A DNA stretch of 64,000 nt from Herminiimonas arsenicoxydans (GTDB lineage Bacteria; Pseudomonadota; Gammaproteobacteria; Burkholderiales; Burkholderiaceae_D): contig CU207211.1 in assembly GCA_000026125.1 (NCBI GenBank), positions 682,001 to 746,000 of the forward strand, read 5' to 3'. A program made the position numbers and the translations under genes. Below, piece by piece: positions 34,544-43,740 of this stretch. Every line of letters begins with the position of its first letter. The first letter of the stretch is position 1. The notes beneath the pieces were generated by a model. That model had not been told where the DNA came from and did no database searches. It saw only the letters and a list, made by a program, of their open reading frames with translations.

Positions 34544-35936
34544 CATTAGTCAAATCAAGTATCCGGCGGATATGCCGGCTCGCAAGTTTTACCGACGCTT
34601 GCTTGATCCACTGATTGCGATCGGATTGCTGTACCTGATCACGGTACTGTCCGGACATGTCTTCAGCGCCAATCATGTAGTGCTGGCGATTCTGACCTTC
34701 CTCATCAGCTGCACGGTTTTTGGCTGGAGCGATCCCTGGCGCGATGCATCGGCGAGCAATGTTCCCATGCTGGGAAAATCCATTGCACTGGCGTGGATGG
34801 CAGTCGTTGTGCTGCTGCTGTTCTTTGCGTATGTCGCCGGCTTGTTTGCCCTGTTCCTGCAACGCGAGACGCTGATCTGGCTGGCGATTACGCCTCCTGC
34901 CTTGCTGCTCGCCCAGATCATTCTGCAGAAGGCCAGTTTTGGTTTGCATGGAAAAAGCATGCGTTCGGTAATCATGGTTGGCGTCAACGAACTGAGCGTC
35001 AAACTGGCCGAGCGCGTGGATGAAAATCCGGATTTGCGGATGGAGGTAAGCGGCTTCTTCGACGACCGGGATAGCTCGCGTCAACCGGAAGATCGACAAG
35101 TCCCGCTGCTCGGCGGCATGGCGGATATTCCATCGTATGTACGCAACAACAATATCAACACGATCTTCATCAGTCAGCCTATCTCCGCCCAGCCGCGCAT
35201 CCGCAAATTGCTGAATGAATTGCAGGACACCACGGCATCCATTTATTTTTTGCCGGACATCTATGTATTCGATCTGATACAGGCACGCTTCGACAGCGTG
35301 GCCGGCCTGCCGGTCGTGGCGATTTGCGAATCGCCGTTTACCGGCATCAACAGCATGGTCAAGCGCGGCAGCGACATCGTGCTGGCACTGATCATTCAGC
35401 TGCTGCTGCTGCCGGTAATGCTGGGCATTGCGATTGCGATCAAGTCGACATCGCCGGGTCCGGTGATTTTCCGCCAGCGTCGCTACGGCCTGGATGGCGA
35501 AGAAATCATCGTCTACAAGTTTCGTTCGATGACAGTGTGCGAAGACGGCGCGCAGGTGGTGCAGGCAACCCGCAACGATCAGCGCATCACGCGCGTGGGC
35601 GCCTTTTTGCGCCGTTCTTCACTGGACGAATTGCCGCAGTTCTTCAACGTGCTGCAAGGGCGCATGAGTATCGTCGGCCCGCGTCCCCATGCAGTTGCGC
35701 ACAACGAGTTGTACCGCAAGAAGATCAAGGGTTACATGCTGCGCCACAAGGTGCGCCCGGGTATTACCGGCTGGGCGCAGGTGAATGGCTTTCGCGGTGA
35801 GACAGACACGCTGGACAAGATGGAAGCGCGCATTGCCTACGATCTGGATTACCTGCGGCGCTGGTCGCTGGCACTGGATTTGTGGATTATCGCGCGCACG
35901 GTAGGCGTCGTATTGAAACGTGATAACGCGTACTGA
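34533..35936 (+). CDS. epsB: Undecaprenyl-phosphate sugar phosphotransferase (EpsB/WcaJ-like)
   Basis: 467 residues from ATG 34533. The N-terminal half is a membrane region of four or so helices plus a Rossmann-like part; the C-terminal half is the bacterial sugar transferase domain (KRGSDIVLAL, SPGPVIFRQRRYG, YKFRSM, LRRSSLDELPQFFNVL, GPRPH). It transfers the first sugar phosphate to undecaprenyl phosphate and so starts each repeat unit. Donor (UDP-glucose or UDP-galactose) is not determinable from this reading. Confidence 0.92.
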   Translation: MNSDISQIKYPADMPARKFYRRLLDPLIAIGLLYLITVLSGHVFSANHVVLAILTFLISCTVFGWSDPWRDASASNVPMLGKSIALAWMAVVVLLLFFAYVAGLFALFLQRETLIWLAITPPALLLAQIILQKASFGLHGKSMRSVIMVGVNELSVKLAERVDENPDLRMEVSGFFDDRDSSRQPEDRQVPLLGGMADIPSYVRNNNINTIFISQPISAQPRIRKLLNELQDTTASIYFLPDIYVFDLIQARFDSVAGLPVVAICESPFTGINSMVKRGSDIVLALIIQLLLLPVMLGIAIAIKSTSPGPVIFRQRRYGLDGEEIIVYKFRSMTVCEDGAQVVQATRNDQRITRVGAFLRRSSLDELPQFFNVLQGRMSIVGPRPHAVAHNELYRKKIKGYMLRHKVRPGITGWAQVNGFRGETDTLDKMEARIAYDLDYLRRWSLALDLWIIARTVGVVLKRDNAY

Positions 35937-35971
35937 TGGCAAAAATTAAATTCATGCAGATGGAGCGAATA

Positions 35972-36775
35972 ATGAAAAAGATCATATTGAAAAATGTGCG
36001 GCAAGCCATGTTGATGGTGCTGATGGTGACGGTCGGCAGCTGGACCTACGCAGCCGATGTGCCGCTCGGACCTGGCGACGTGCTGAAGATCACCGTCTTC
36101 GGCAATCCGGACCTGACACTGGAAACGCGCGTCAGCGAAGCCGGCAGCATCTCCTATCCGCTGGTGGGCGATGTCAAGGTGGGCGGACTATCGTCGAATG
36201 AAGCCGAGAGAAAAATTGCCGAGCTGCTGGACAAGGGCGGTTTCGTGCGCAAGCCGCAGGTCAATCTGATGGTCACGGAGATGCAGAGCCAGCAGGTTTC
36301 GGTGCTGGGGCAGGTCAACAAGCCGGGGCGGTATCCGGTTGATGGCAAGCGCAGCCTGACCGACATCCTGGCACTGGCCGGCGGCGCCAATGAAGAGGCG
36401 GGCGATACCGTGATTCTCACCCATACGCAAGACGGCAAGACCAGCAAGGAAATCATCGACCTACTGGAACTGGTGCGCTCCGGTGATCCGGCAAAAAATC
36501 GTCAGCTTACAGCCGGCGATTCGCTGTTTGTCGAACGCGCACCGCGTTTCTATATCTATGGCGAAGTGCAGAAACCCGGCTCCTACAAGCTGGAGCGCGA
36601 CATGATGGTCTTGCAGGCACTGTCTTCCGGTGGCGGCCTCAGTCCGCGCGGTACTGAACGCGGCGTGCGCATCAAGCGGCGCGATGCGAATGGCGTACTG
36701 CAAATCATCAATGTCAAACATGACGATCTGCTGAAGCCGAACGACATCGTGTATGTCAAAGAAAGCCTGTTTTGA
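35972..36775 (+). CDS. epsE: Polysaccharide export protein EpsE (Wza-like)
   Basis: 267 residues from ATG 35972, with TGGAG upstream. A signal peptide ([17 protein letters not shown]) leads to a polysaccharide export domain ([20 protein letters not shown]) and SLBB-like repeats ([30 protein letters not shown]). There is no lipobox cysteine at the cleavage site, unlike classical Wza. It should form the periplasmic and outer-membrane channel for the polymer with EpsF and possibly EpsL. Confidence 0.9.
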   Translation: MKKIILKNVRQAMLMVLMVTVGSWTYAADVPLGPGDVLKITVFGNPDLTLETRVSEAGSISYPLVGDVKVGGLSSNEAERKIAELLDKGGFVRKPQVNLMVTEMQSQQVSVLGQVNKPGRYPVDGKRSLTDILALAGGANEEAGDTVILTHTQDGKTSKEIIDLLELVRSGDPAKNRQLTAGDSLFVERAPRFYIYGEVQKPGSYKLERDMMVLQALSSGGGLSPRGTERGVRIKRRDANGVLQIINVKHDDLLKPNDIVYVKESLF

Positions 36776-36788
36776 AGCGGAAAATGTC

Positions 36789-38183
36789 ATGACTCTTGCA
36801 CAAATCCTGCGCACCTTGCGCGCCCGTTACAAGATCGCCTTGCTGGTGCTGGTGGTGACGGTAATCGCCGCCTGCGCAGTCAGCCTGGTGATGTCGAAAA
36901 CCTACAAGGCCACGACTTCAGTGGTCATCAATAACAAAGGTATCGATCCGGTCACCGGCCTGAGCGTACCGGCGCAACTGACGCCGGGCTACATGCCGAC
37001 CCAGGTTGATGTGGTGAACAGCAAGATGGTGGCGCTGCAGGTGGTCAAGGACCTGAAGCTGGCGGAAGATCCCGCCGTTCAGGAACGCTTTGCCAGACTG
37101 GAACCGGGGCACGCGACTATACAGGACTGGCTGGCCGATGGCCTGCGCGCAAACCTGACGGTAGAGCCGGCGCGCGACAGCAGCGTACTGAACATCAGTT
37201 TCAAGGGTGACGATGCCGAGTATGTCGCCAGAATCGCCAACGCCGTCGCGGCAGCATATCAGCAGGTCAGCGTCGATTTAAAGGTGGCGCCGGCACAAAA
37301 AGCCAGCGGTTACATCAACGAACAGATCAAGCTGCTGCGCGAAAAATTCGAGGCTGCGCAAAACAGGATGTCTGCCTATCAAAAGGAAAACAATATTTTC
37401 AACAGCGACAACAAGCTGGATGTCGAGACTGCGCGTTTGAATGAATTGTCCAGTCAGTTGGTGATGGCGCAAGGGCAATCGATGGAAGCAGGTTCGCGCC
37501 AGCGTCAGGTGCAGAAAAATGCCGGCGGTTCGCCCGATGTGCTGAGCAATCCGCTGATCCAGTCCCTGAAGTCCAGATTGTCGGAAGCAGAAGCCAAGTT
37601 TGCCGACATTTCGGCACGCCTCAATGTCAATCATCCGCAGTACATCGCCGCCAAATCCGAAGTGGATCAGGTACGCACCAACCTGAATCAGCAGATAGGA
37701 CTGGCGTCAACCGGCGTTGCCAGCAACGCGCGCATTCTGCAGCAGCGGGAAGCCGAAGTGCGGGCGGCACTGGATGCGCAAAAGGCCAAGGTGCTGGCCC
37801 TCAATGGTGCGCGCGACGAGTTGAGTGTGCTGGCCAATGAAATGGAAAACGCCAAGCGTGCCTATGAAACTGCATCGCAGCGCTTGACGCAAACCAGCCT
37901 GGAAGCGCAATCGACGCAATCGGATATTTCGGTGCTGACTGCTGCCGCTGTGCCGCGCAGTCCTGCTTCGCCGCGCTTGCTGCTGAACCTGCTGGTTGCG
38001 CTCGTGGTGGGCAGCATGCTCGGTATCGCTGCAGCGATTGCGATGGAGCTGTTCGATCATCGGGTGCGTTCGGCAGACGACCTGACGCTGCTGTTCGATC
38101 TGCCGCTACTGGGCGTGATCGAAAAATCACGAACCGTGAAACACCGGCCGCAACGTCGTCTGAACGGCCCTATGCCGGCTTGA
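36789..38183 (+). CDS. epsF: Chain length determinant protein EpsF (Wzz family)
   Basis: 464 residues from ATG 36789. A membrane helix near 15-37 ([21 protein letters not shown]) is followed by the Wzz region, long coiled coils (about 180-240 and 310-370) and a second helix near 405-425 ([23 protein letters not shown]). This is the inner-membrane co-polymerase that sets chain length and works with EpsG. In other systems the two parts form one Wzc protein; here they are separate genes. Confidence 0.9.
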   Translation: MTLAQILRTLRARYKIALLVLVVTVIAACAVSLVMSKTYKATTSVVINNKGIDPVTGLSVPAQLTPGYMPTQVDVVNSKMVALQVVKDLKLAEDPAVQERFARLEPGHATIQDWLADGLRANLTVEPARDSSVLNISFKGDDAEYVARIANAVAAAYQQVSVDLKVAPAQKASGYINEQIKLLREKFEAAQNRMSAYQKENNIFNSDNKLDVETARLNELSSQLVMAQGQSMEAGSRQRQVQKNAGGSPDVLSNPLIQSLKSRLSEAEAKFADISARLNVNHPQYIAAKSEVDQVRTNLNQQIGLASTGVASNARILQQREAEVRAALDAQKAKVLALNGARDELSVLANEMENAKRAYETASQRLTQTSLEAQSTQSDISVLTAAAVPRSPASPRLLLNLLVALVVGSMLGIAAAIAMELFDHRVRSADDLTLLFDLPLLGVIEKSRTVKHRPQRRLNGPMPA

Positions 38184-38230
38184 CGATGGATGCCTTGCCG
38201 ATAGTCAAAATCTGAAATAAGGAAAACATT

Positions 38231-39130
38231 ATGTTCAGAACATCGAATCAATTGCAGGATGCGCTCAGAATGTCGCCTCAGCAGACCCCGCGTCTTGCGG
38301 GCAGTCAGATGGGCAGCATTCTGGTCGATAACGGCCGTCTGACTGTGGATGAAATGCAGAGAATTTTGCAGGAGCAGTCCATCGGTCGCCAGCGCTTTGG
38401 CGATGCCGGGATTGCACTGGGTTTGCTGACGCCGGCCGACATCGACTTCGCCTTGTCGAACCAGTTTTCCTATCCCTATCTGATACGCGGTCAAAGCAAT
38501 GTCAGCGAAGAGGTGATTGCTGCCTACGATCCGTTCAGCAGGCAGGTCGAGGCCTTGCGCGCCTTGCGCAGCCAGCTGGTCATGCGCTGGTTAGGTGTCG
38601 GCGGAAAACGTTCGACGATGGCCATCACCAGCGCGGAACGCGGCGACGGTCGCAGCTTCATTGCAGCCAATCTCGCAGTGCTGTTTTCGCAGCTGGGTCA
38701 GCGTACCTTGCTGATCGATGCAGACATGCGCAACCCTAGCCAGCATCAATTGTTCGGCATTGAAAACCGCAGCGGTCTTTCTTCCATCCTGTCCGGCCGC
38801 AGCGGCGTGGCCGACGTGCACCGGATTGCTTCGCTGGTGGATCTATCCATTTTGCCCAGCGGCGCCACGCCGCCGAATCCGCAGGAATTGCTCGGGCGCG
38901 CGGCGTTTCCGCACATGCTGCGCGAATTCAGCTCTGCATTCGACGTGATCCTGATCGATACGCCGCCTGATCACGAATATGCCGACAGCCAGACTGCCGC
39001 TGCACGGGCCGGCTCTGCACTGGTGGTGGCGCGCAAGGATATCAGCCATGCCGGTGCGATCGGCAATCTGGTTGATTCGATGAAGCATGCCGGCGTGATG
39101 GTGGTGGGAGCTGTCCTGAATGAATACTAG
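38231..39130 (+). CDS. epsG: EpsG, BY-kinase-like ATPase with MshEN-like N-terminus
   Basis: 299 residues. The C-terminal two thirds are a CpsD/CapB-type tyrosine kinase fold (TIGR03029-like): the Walker A region SAERGDGRSFIAANLAV has Arg where Lys is usual, LLIDADMRNPSQH is Walker A', and FDVILIDTPP is Walker B. No Tyr cluster is seen at the C-terminus. Residues 26-49 and 55-78 form two 24-residue repeats (M/F-G-x6-G-x4 ... L-x-x-Q) with a five-residue spacer, which fits the MshEN c-di-GMP-binding pattern. It partners EpsF. Confidence 0.85.
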   Translation: MFRTSNQLQDALRMSPQQTPRLAGSQMGSILVDNGRLTVDEMQRILQEQSIGRQRFGDAGIALGLLTPADIDFALSNQFSYPYLIRGQSNVSEEVIAAYDPFSRQVEALRALRSQLVMRWLGVGGKRSTMAITSAERGDGRSFIAANLAVLFSQLGQRTLLIDADMRNPSQHQLFGIENRSGLSSILSGRSGVADVHRIASLVDLSILPSGATPPNPQELLGRAAFPHMLREFSSAFDVILIDTPPDHEYADSQTAAARAGSALVVARKDISHAGAIGNLVDSMKHAGVMVVGAVLNEY

Positions 39131-40145
39131 TTTCATCAGCATTGCCTCGCAGGCGATGAAATCGCATCACGCTGAAAGCGCGCACGGAAAACTGAGTGCA
39201 GAACTGATGGCCCGACACGATGTGCTGCGCGATCTGATCGGTTGTGCGCCTTTCCATTACGTCGACATTCCTGTGCACGGAAATATCGGCGACCTGCTGA
39301 TCATGCACGGCACACTGGCATTTTTTCGCAAGCAGGGACTGAGGCCGAAATTGATTGCGCCTTACTTTGCCTACGATGCGTGCTGGATTGCGCCGGAAGA
39401 TGTGATCGTGTTTCACGGCGGCGGCAACTTCGGCGATCTGTATCCGTATTTCCAGGAATTGAGAGAGCGGATCGTGCAGAGCCACCCGGAAAACCGCATC
39501 ATTGTCCTGCCGCAGTCGCTGCATTTTTCCACGCCGGAAAAGATGGCGCAGTCGGCAAAAATATTTCGCTCGCATGCAGATATGCATCTCTGTGTGCGCG
39601 ACAGGGTTTCGTTCGCGATGGCGCAGGAATTCACCGATCAGGTGTATTTATTGCCGGACATGGCACATCAGCTGCATCTGATGGATGTCCATGGCCTGTC
39701 TTCAGGCGAAGGCAGCTTGCGTATCAGCCGCGTCGATGATGAAAGCCGCGATCACGGTCGCAAGCTGGAGGCGGTGTCGGACACGGTAACGGACTGGCCG
39801 CAGTTTGTCGGTGCGCGCGAAACGCAGATCAATTTATTCCGGCGCGCCATAGGTGCTTTCTTTCGCCGCGGCCTGGGTCGACAGGCCAATCGTCTGCTGG
39901 TGCTTTTATGGATAGCCTATTCAGGACGGCTGATTGCGGATGCAGCACGGCTTTTTGCCCAGCATGAGCTGATCGTTACCGACCGCCTGCACGGACATAT
40001 TCTGGCTTGCCTGCTGAACAGGAAAAACATCGTGCTCGACAACATCTACGGAAAAAATTCGCGTTACGTCGAAGCATGGACAGGCGGCAGCGAACTGGTC
40101 ATGTTGCAGAAATCAAAACCGGTAGCACCGACAGTACGGCCCTGA
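39120..40145 (+). CDS. Polysaccharide pyruvyl transferase family protein
   Basis: 341 residues, overlapping epsG by 11 bases. It has the polysaccharide pyruvyl transferase layout: VDIPVHGNIGDLLIMHGT near 50, VIVFHGGGNFGDLYPYF near 95, IIVLPQSLHFS near 125, and LIVTDRLHGHILACLLN near 290. It probably adds a pyruvate ketal to a sugar of the exopolysaccharide, as EpsO-type enzymes do, giving the polymer negative charge. Confidence 0.88.
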   Translation: MNTSFISIASQAMKSHHAESAHGKLSAELMARHDVLRDLIGCAPFHYVDIPVHGNIGDLLIMHGTLAFFRKQGLRPKLIAPYFAYDACWIAPEDVIVFHGGGNFGDLYPYFQELRERIVQSHPENRIIVLPQSLHFSTPEKMAQSAKIFRSHADMHLCVRDRVSFAMAQEFTDQVYLLPDMAHQLHLMDVHGLSSGEGSLRISRVDDESRDHGRKLEAVSDTVTDWPQFVGARETQINLFRRAIGAFFRRGLGRQANRLLVLLWIAYSGRLIADAARLFAQHELIVTDRLHGHILACLLNRKNIVLDNIYGKNSRYVEAWTGGSELVMLQKSKPVAPTVRP

Positions 40146-40171
40146 CCGGCCGCAATATAAGGAACATTATT

Positions 40172-41248
40172 TTGGCGACCATCGATGTATTACTGCCGGT
40201 AAAAAACGGTATCGATTTTCTTGCGGCTTCGCTCGACAGCATCTGTGCGCAAACCTTCAGGGATTGGCGCGTGCTGGTGCTGGATCACGGCTCTACCGAC
40301 GGCAGCCTGGAGCTGGCAGAGGATTATCACCGCCGCGATGCACGCATACAGGTGCACAGCTTTCCCGAGGCGGAGGGGCTGGCCGGTTTGCTCAATCGCG
40401 GCCTCGAGATCAGCGATTGCAAATATGTGATGCGACATGATGCCGACGATGTGTGTTTCGTCGATCGCATGGACATCGTATTGGCTGCCTTCAAGCGCCA
40501 GCCGGACTGCATCGCCATCAGCGGGCAATCGGAAGTGATTGATGGCAGCGGCGCCGTGAGCGGCAATATCAAAATGCCTATAGGCCGGCAGCGCGTGGCG
40601 GCGGCGAGTTTTTTCCGCAATCCGATCACGCATCCGGCAGCCATGATGGATTTTGCCGCGATACAAAAACTGGGTGTGCGTTACGGTGCCGATTTTCTGA
40701 ATGTCATGCCGGCCGGGAAACGTCTGACCGTCAATGCACTGGCCGAAGATTACTTCCTGTTCGGCCAGCTGGCGATACTCGGGAAGTGCACCAATGTACC
40801 GGCGCAGCTGATTCAGTATCGCTGGCACGGCAGCAACGTCAGCGCGACCCGCTTCCGCGAACAGGTGGAAGTCTCGCTGGATATTTCGCGCTATCTGGTG
40901 CGCTCGTTCAGCATCATGCACGGCTTGCCGTACTTCGATCCTGCGCCGTTCTGCAATCACGGCGGCATCCTGTTCGATGTGGCCGGGCAAACGGATTTTT
41001 CCGATGACTTCGAGCGCATGGCGTATACCTTGCGGCGCGGCCTAGGCGATTCGGAGGAGCTGGAGCGCGAACTGGCGTTCAGAAAAATGGCAAGTACCCG
41101 TCAGGAAGCGCGCCTACTGTGGCGTTACTTCCGCTTCCAGTCGCGCAATGCACCGGAAACCGGTGAGTGGAATGCGATACGTTCGTGGCTGATCCGGCAT
41201 TTTCCCGGCAAGGATCAAATGAGCGTGGCGCAAGAGCTGGCCGCATGA
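40172..41248 (+). CDS. Family 2 glycosyltransferase
   Basis: 358 residues. I start it at TTG 40172, which has AAGGA at the right distance and begins ATIDVLLPVKNG, the usual first strand of GT-A enzymes. Motifs: LDHGSTDGSLELA and MRHDADDVCF (DxD-type nucleotide-sugar binding). It should add one sugar of the repeat unit at the inner face of the membrane. The acceptor and donor are unknown. Confidence 0.88.
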   Translation: MATIDVLLPVKNGIDFLAASLDSICAQTFRDWRVLVLDHGSTDGSLELAEDYHRRDARIQVHSFPEAEGLAGLLNRGLEISDCKYVMRHDADDVCFVDRMDIVLAAFKRQPDCIAISGQSEVIDGSGAVSGNIKMPIGRQRVAAASFFRNPITHPAAMMDFAAIQKLGVRYGADFLNVMPAGKRLTVNALAEDYFLFGQLAILGKCTNVPAQLIQYRWHGSNVSATRFREQVEVSLDISRYLVRSFSIMHGLPYFDPAPFCNHGGILFDVAGQTDFSDDFERMAYTLRRGLGDSEELERELAFRKMASTRQEARLLWRYFRFQSRNAPETGEWNAIRSWLIRHFPGKDQMSVAQELAA

Positions 41249-41252
41249 CGGG

Positions 41253-42746
41253 ATGCGTGCTGCGATGAATATGCCAACCGACTCAGCCATGCAATCCGGC
41301 AGTGCCAAAGTGCATACGCGCTGGCTGCCGGCTGTCGGCGATGCGCATACGCTGTACGTCGCGCTCTTTGTCGTTGTTGCACTGGCGCTGGCGATAGGCG
41401 TCATCGTGCCGTTTTATGCCGAGCTCATGGATTACAAGCCGGCGCGCCTGCTGGCCCTGCCGGCCGTGCTGGTGTTCGGCCTGCTGCTCCTGTTCAACCG
41501 TATGCTGCTATTGGCGCTGATCATCGTATTCCGCTCGGCTGGAGACGTGATTCTCGACTCTACGCGTTTTTCGATAGGCGGCTATGAAACCGGCATAGGC
41601 GGTCTCATCAATCTGTGCGTGATCATGCTGGCGTGCATGCTGGTATTTGAAAAGCCGTCCCGCCTGCCGAAAAAAATGACGCTGGCATGGCTGCCTTTCC
41701 TACTGGTGGCCTTGTTCGGCCTGATGATTTCGCCTGAAAAGGGCGATGCCATTCGCAGTTATCTGACCCTGTTGTCCTATTTTTCGATGTTTATCATCGC
41801 CTTCTATTTCGTGCGCTCGGCGCAGGACTTCCGGCGTTGCGTGAAACTGGTTTTATGGTCGTCCACCTTGCCGGCTGCGTATGCGCTGGTGGATATTGCC
41901 CTGCACGGTGCAGCGGGAGGTATGGCAGGAGGCGCAGAAGGTTTTCGCCTGCAATCGACATTTACCCATCCGAATATTTTTGCCTTCTACCTGACGCTGA
42001 TCATTCCGCTGACCTTGTATGTGCTCAAGGACAAGACGGTGGTTCCGGGGCAGGGCAGTCGCATTGCACTGACGCTGTATCTGTTCTATCTGCTGGCGCT
42101 GCTGGTGCTGACGCAGACCAGAAGTGCGTGGCTGGCCTGCATGATTTCTTTCTTCGCTTATGCCTTGCTGTTCGAGCGCCGCTACCTGCTGTATCTGATG
42201 CTGCTGCCGGTGGTGGCGCTATTGGTGCCGGAAATACGCGAGCGTCTGCTCGATCTGGGTAGCGGTACGACGGCGGTTGCTTATGCAAAGCTGAATTCAT
42301 TTGCGTGGCGGCTTTCGATCTGGGAAAGCGGCTTGCAGTGGATGCGGCCCAGCCATTATCTGTTCGGCTACGGCCTTGAGGCATTCCGTCATTATTCCCA
42401 AACGTTTTTTCCTGCGGCCAATCACATGAACTGGGGTGCGCACAATGTGTATGTGCAATGGTTCTTCGATGCCGGCATGGTCGGCTTGCTGGCCTATCTC
42501 TGGTTGTATGCGCGGGTAGCGCTGATGCTCAAATCGCTGATGCGTATCGACAGGCTGGCAGCCTTTGTTACGCTGGCTCTGGTGTTCAGCTATCTGATCG
42601 TATCGTCGTCCGACAATATATTCGGCTACCTGGTTTTCAACTGGTATTTCTGGTTCAGTGTCGGCATAGGCTGCGCGCTGGCAGCGAGTGTGGCCTTGCC
42701 TGATAACAAGGCCGGCCGGCAGGCGCGTCCGTTGGAGCAGCCATGA
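41253..42746 (+). CDS. O-antigen ligase/polymerase-like membrane protein (Wzy_C type)
   Basis: 497 residues with about 12 hydrophobic segments. The Wzy_C/O-antigen ligase core is visible: STFTHPNIFAFYLTL and LTQTRSAWLACMI before a large loop, then GAHNVYVQWFFDAGMVGL. It is the best candidate for the polymerase of this locus. ATG 41265 is an alternative start. It overlaps the next gene (ATGA). Confidence 0.85.
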   Translation: MRAAMNMPTDSAMQSGSAKVHTRWLPAVGDAHTLYVALFVVVALALAIGVIVPFYAELMDYKPARLLALPAVLVFGLLLLFNRMLLLALIIVFRSAGDVILDSTRFSIGGYETGIGGLINLCVIMLACMLVFEKPSRLPKKMTLAWLPFLLVALFGLMISPEKGDAIRSYLTLLSYFSMFIIAFYFVRSAQDFRRCVKLVLWSSTLPAAYALVDIALHGAAGGMAGGAEGFRLQSTFTHPNIFAFYLTLIIPLTLYVLKDKTVVPGQGSRIALTLYLFYLLALLVLTQTRSAWLACMISFFAYALLFERRYLLYLMLLPVVALLVPEIRERLLDLGSGTTAVAYAKLNSFAWRLSIWESGLQWMRPSHYLFGYGLEAFRHYSQTFFPAANHMNWGAHNVYVQWFFDAGMVGLLAYLWLYARVALMLKSLMRIDRLAAFVTLALVFSYLIVSSSDNIFGYLVFNWYFWFSVGIGCALAASVALPDNKAGRQARPLEQP

Positions 42747-43729
42747 AATCAACTCTGCACTTGAAAGTGCTGGATGGCTGGCGCGGTATCAGCATCCTGT
42801 GCGTGCTGGCGGCACATCTGCTGCCGGTCGGCCCCAAATCCCTGCAACTCAATGCGATGTTCGGCCTGTTGGGGATGGCATTGTTTTTCACGCTATCCGG
42901 ATTCCTGATCACTTCCTTCCTGCTGAAGAATCCGTCCACGCTCGATTTTCTGGTGCGCCGCTTCTTTCGCATCATTCCATTGGCGTGGCTGTATCTGGCG
43001 ATTGCATTGGGCCTGGCCGGAGCATCGTCGGATATCTGGCTGGCGCATTATTTTTTCTATGCCAATCTGCCGCCCACGCATCTGGTCAGCCTGACCGAGC
43101 ATATCTGGAGCCTGTGCATGGAGATGCAGTTCTATATCGGCATCGCCCTGATGTTTGCCGTGTTCGGCGTGCGCAGCCTGCTGGCAATTCCATTGATCGG
43201 TTTGCTGTTTACCTTGCTGCGCGTGACGGACGGCGTGTATGCATCCAGCGTCAGCTATTACCGCATGGATGAGATTCTGGCCGGTTGCACGCTCGCGCTG
43301 ATTATTCATCAGCGCCTGGGATCGCGTGCGCTGGCATGGCTGCAACGAATGCCGCAATGGCCATTGCTGCTGTTGTTGCTGATTTCCTGTCACGAGCAGG
43401 GCGCAGCGCTGAATTATCTGCGACCGTATCTGGCAGCCCTGCTGGTCGGCACCACCATCCTGCATCCGGGTCGGGCAATGGCGTCGCTGCTGGACAATCG
43501 CGTGCTGTTTTATCTGGCAACAATTTCATATGCGCTGTACGTCATCCATCCGATGCTGGCCGTCGGTACCTGGCTGGGCAGCGGCGACGTGATCATCAAA
43601 TACCTGAAACGCCCGCTATTGTTTGTCGTCCTCTTTGCGCTCGCGCATGTCTCTACTTTCTATTACGAAAGCTGGTGGACGGGTAGCGGCAAGACCCTGA
43701 TAAAAAAATTGAAACTCAATACAGCCTGA
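42743..43729 (+). CDS. Acyltransferase 3 family membrane protein
   Basis: 328 residues with about ten hydrophobic segments. The opening LKVLDGWRGISILCVLAAH and the LFFTLSGFLIT and RFFRIIPLAWLYL segments identify the acyltransferase 3 (OafA-like) family. It probably O-acetylates a sugar of the exopolysaccharide. It overlaps the polymerase gene by four bases. Confidence 0.88.
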   Translation: MKSTLHLKVLDGWRGISILCVLAAHLLPVGPKSLQLNAMFGLLGMALFFTLSGFLITSFLLKNPSTLDFLVRRFFRIIPLAWLYLAIALGLAGASSDIWLAHYFFYANLPPTHLVSLTEHIWSLCMEMQFYIGIALMFAVFGVRSLLAIPLIGLLFTLLRVTDGVYASSVSYYRMDEILAGCTLALIIHQRLGSRALAWLQRMPQWPLLLLLLISCHEQGAALNYLRPYLAALLVGTTILHPGRAMASLLDNRVLFYLATISYALYVIHPMLAVGTWLGSGDVIIKYLKRPLLFVVLFALAHVSTFYYESWWTGSGKTLIKKLKLNTA

Positions 43730-43740
43730 AGCCAAACTCC

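Noticed and set aside
35972..36100. Lipobox in EpsE
   Set aside because: No cysteine follows the signal peptide, so lipidation like that of Wza is not supported.
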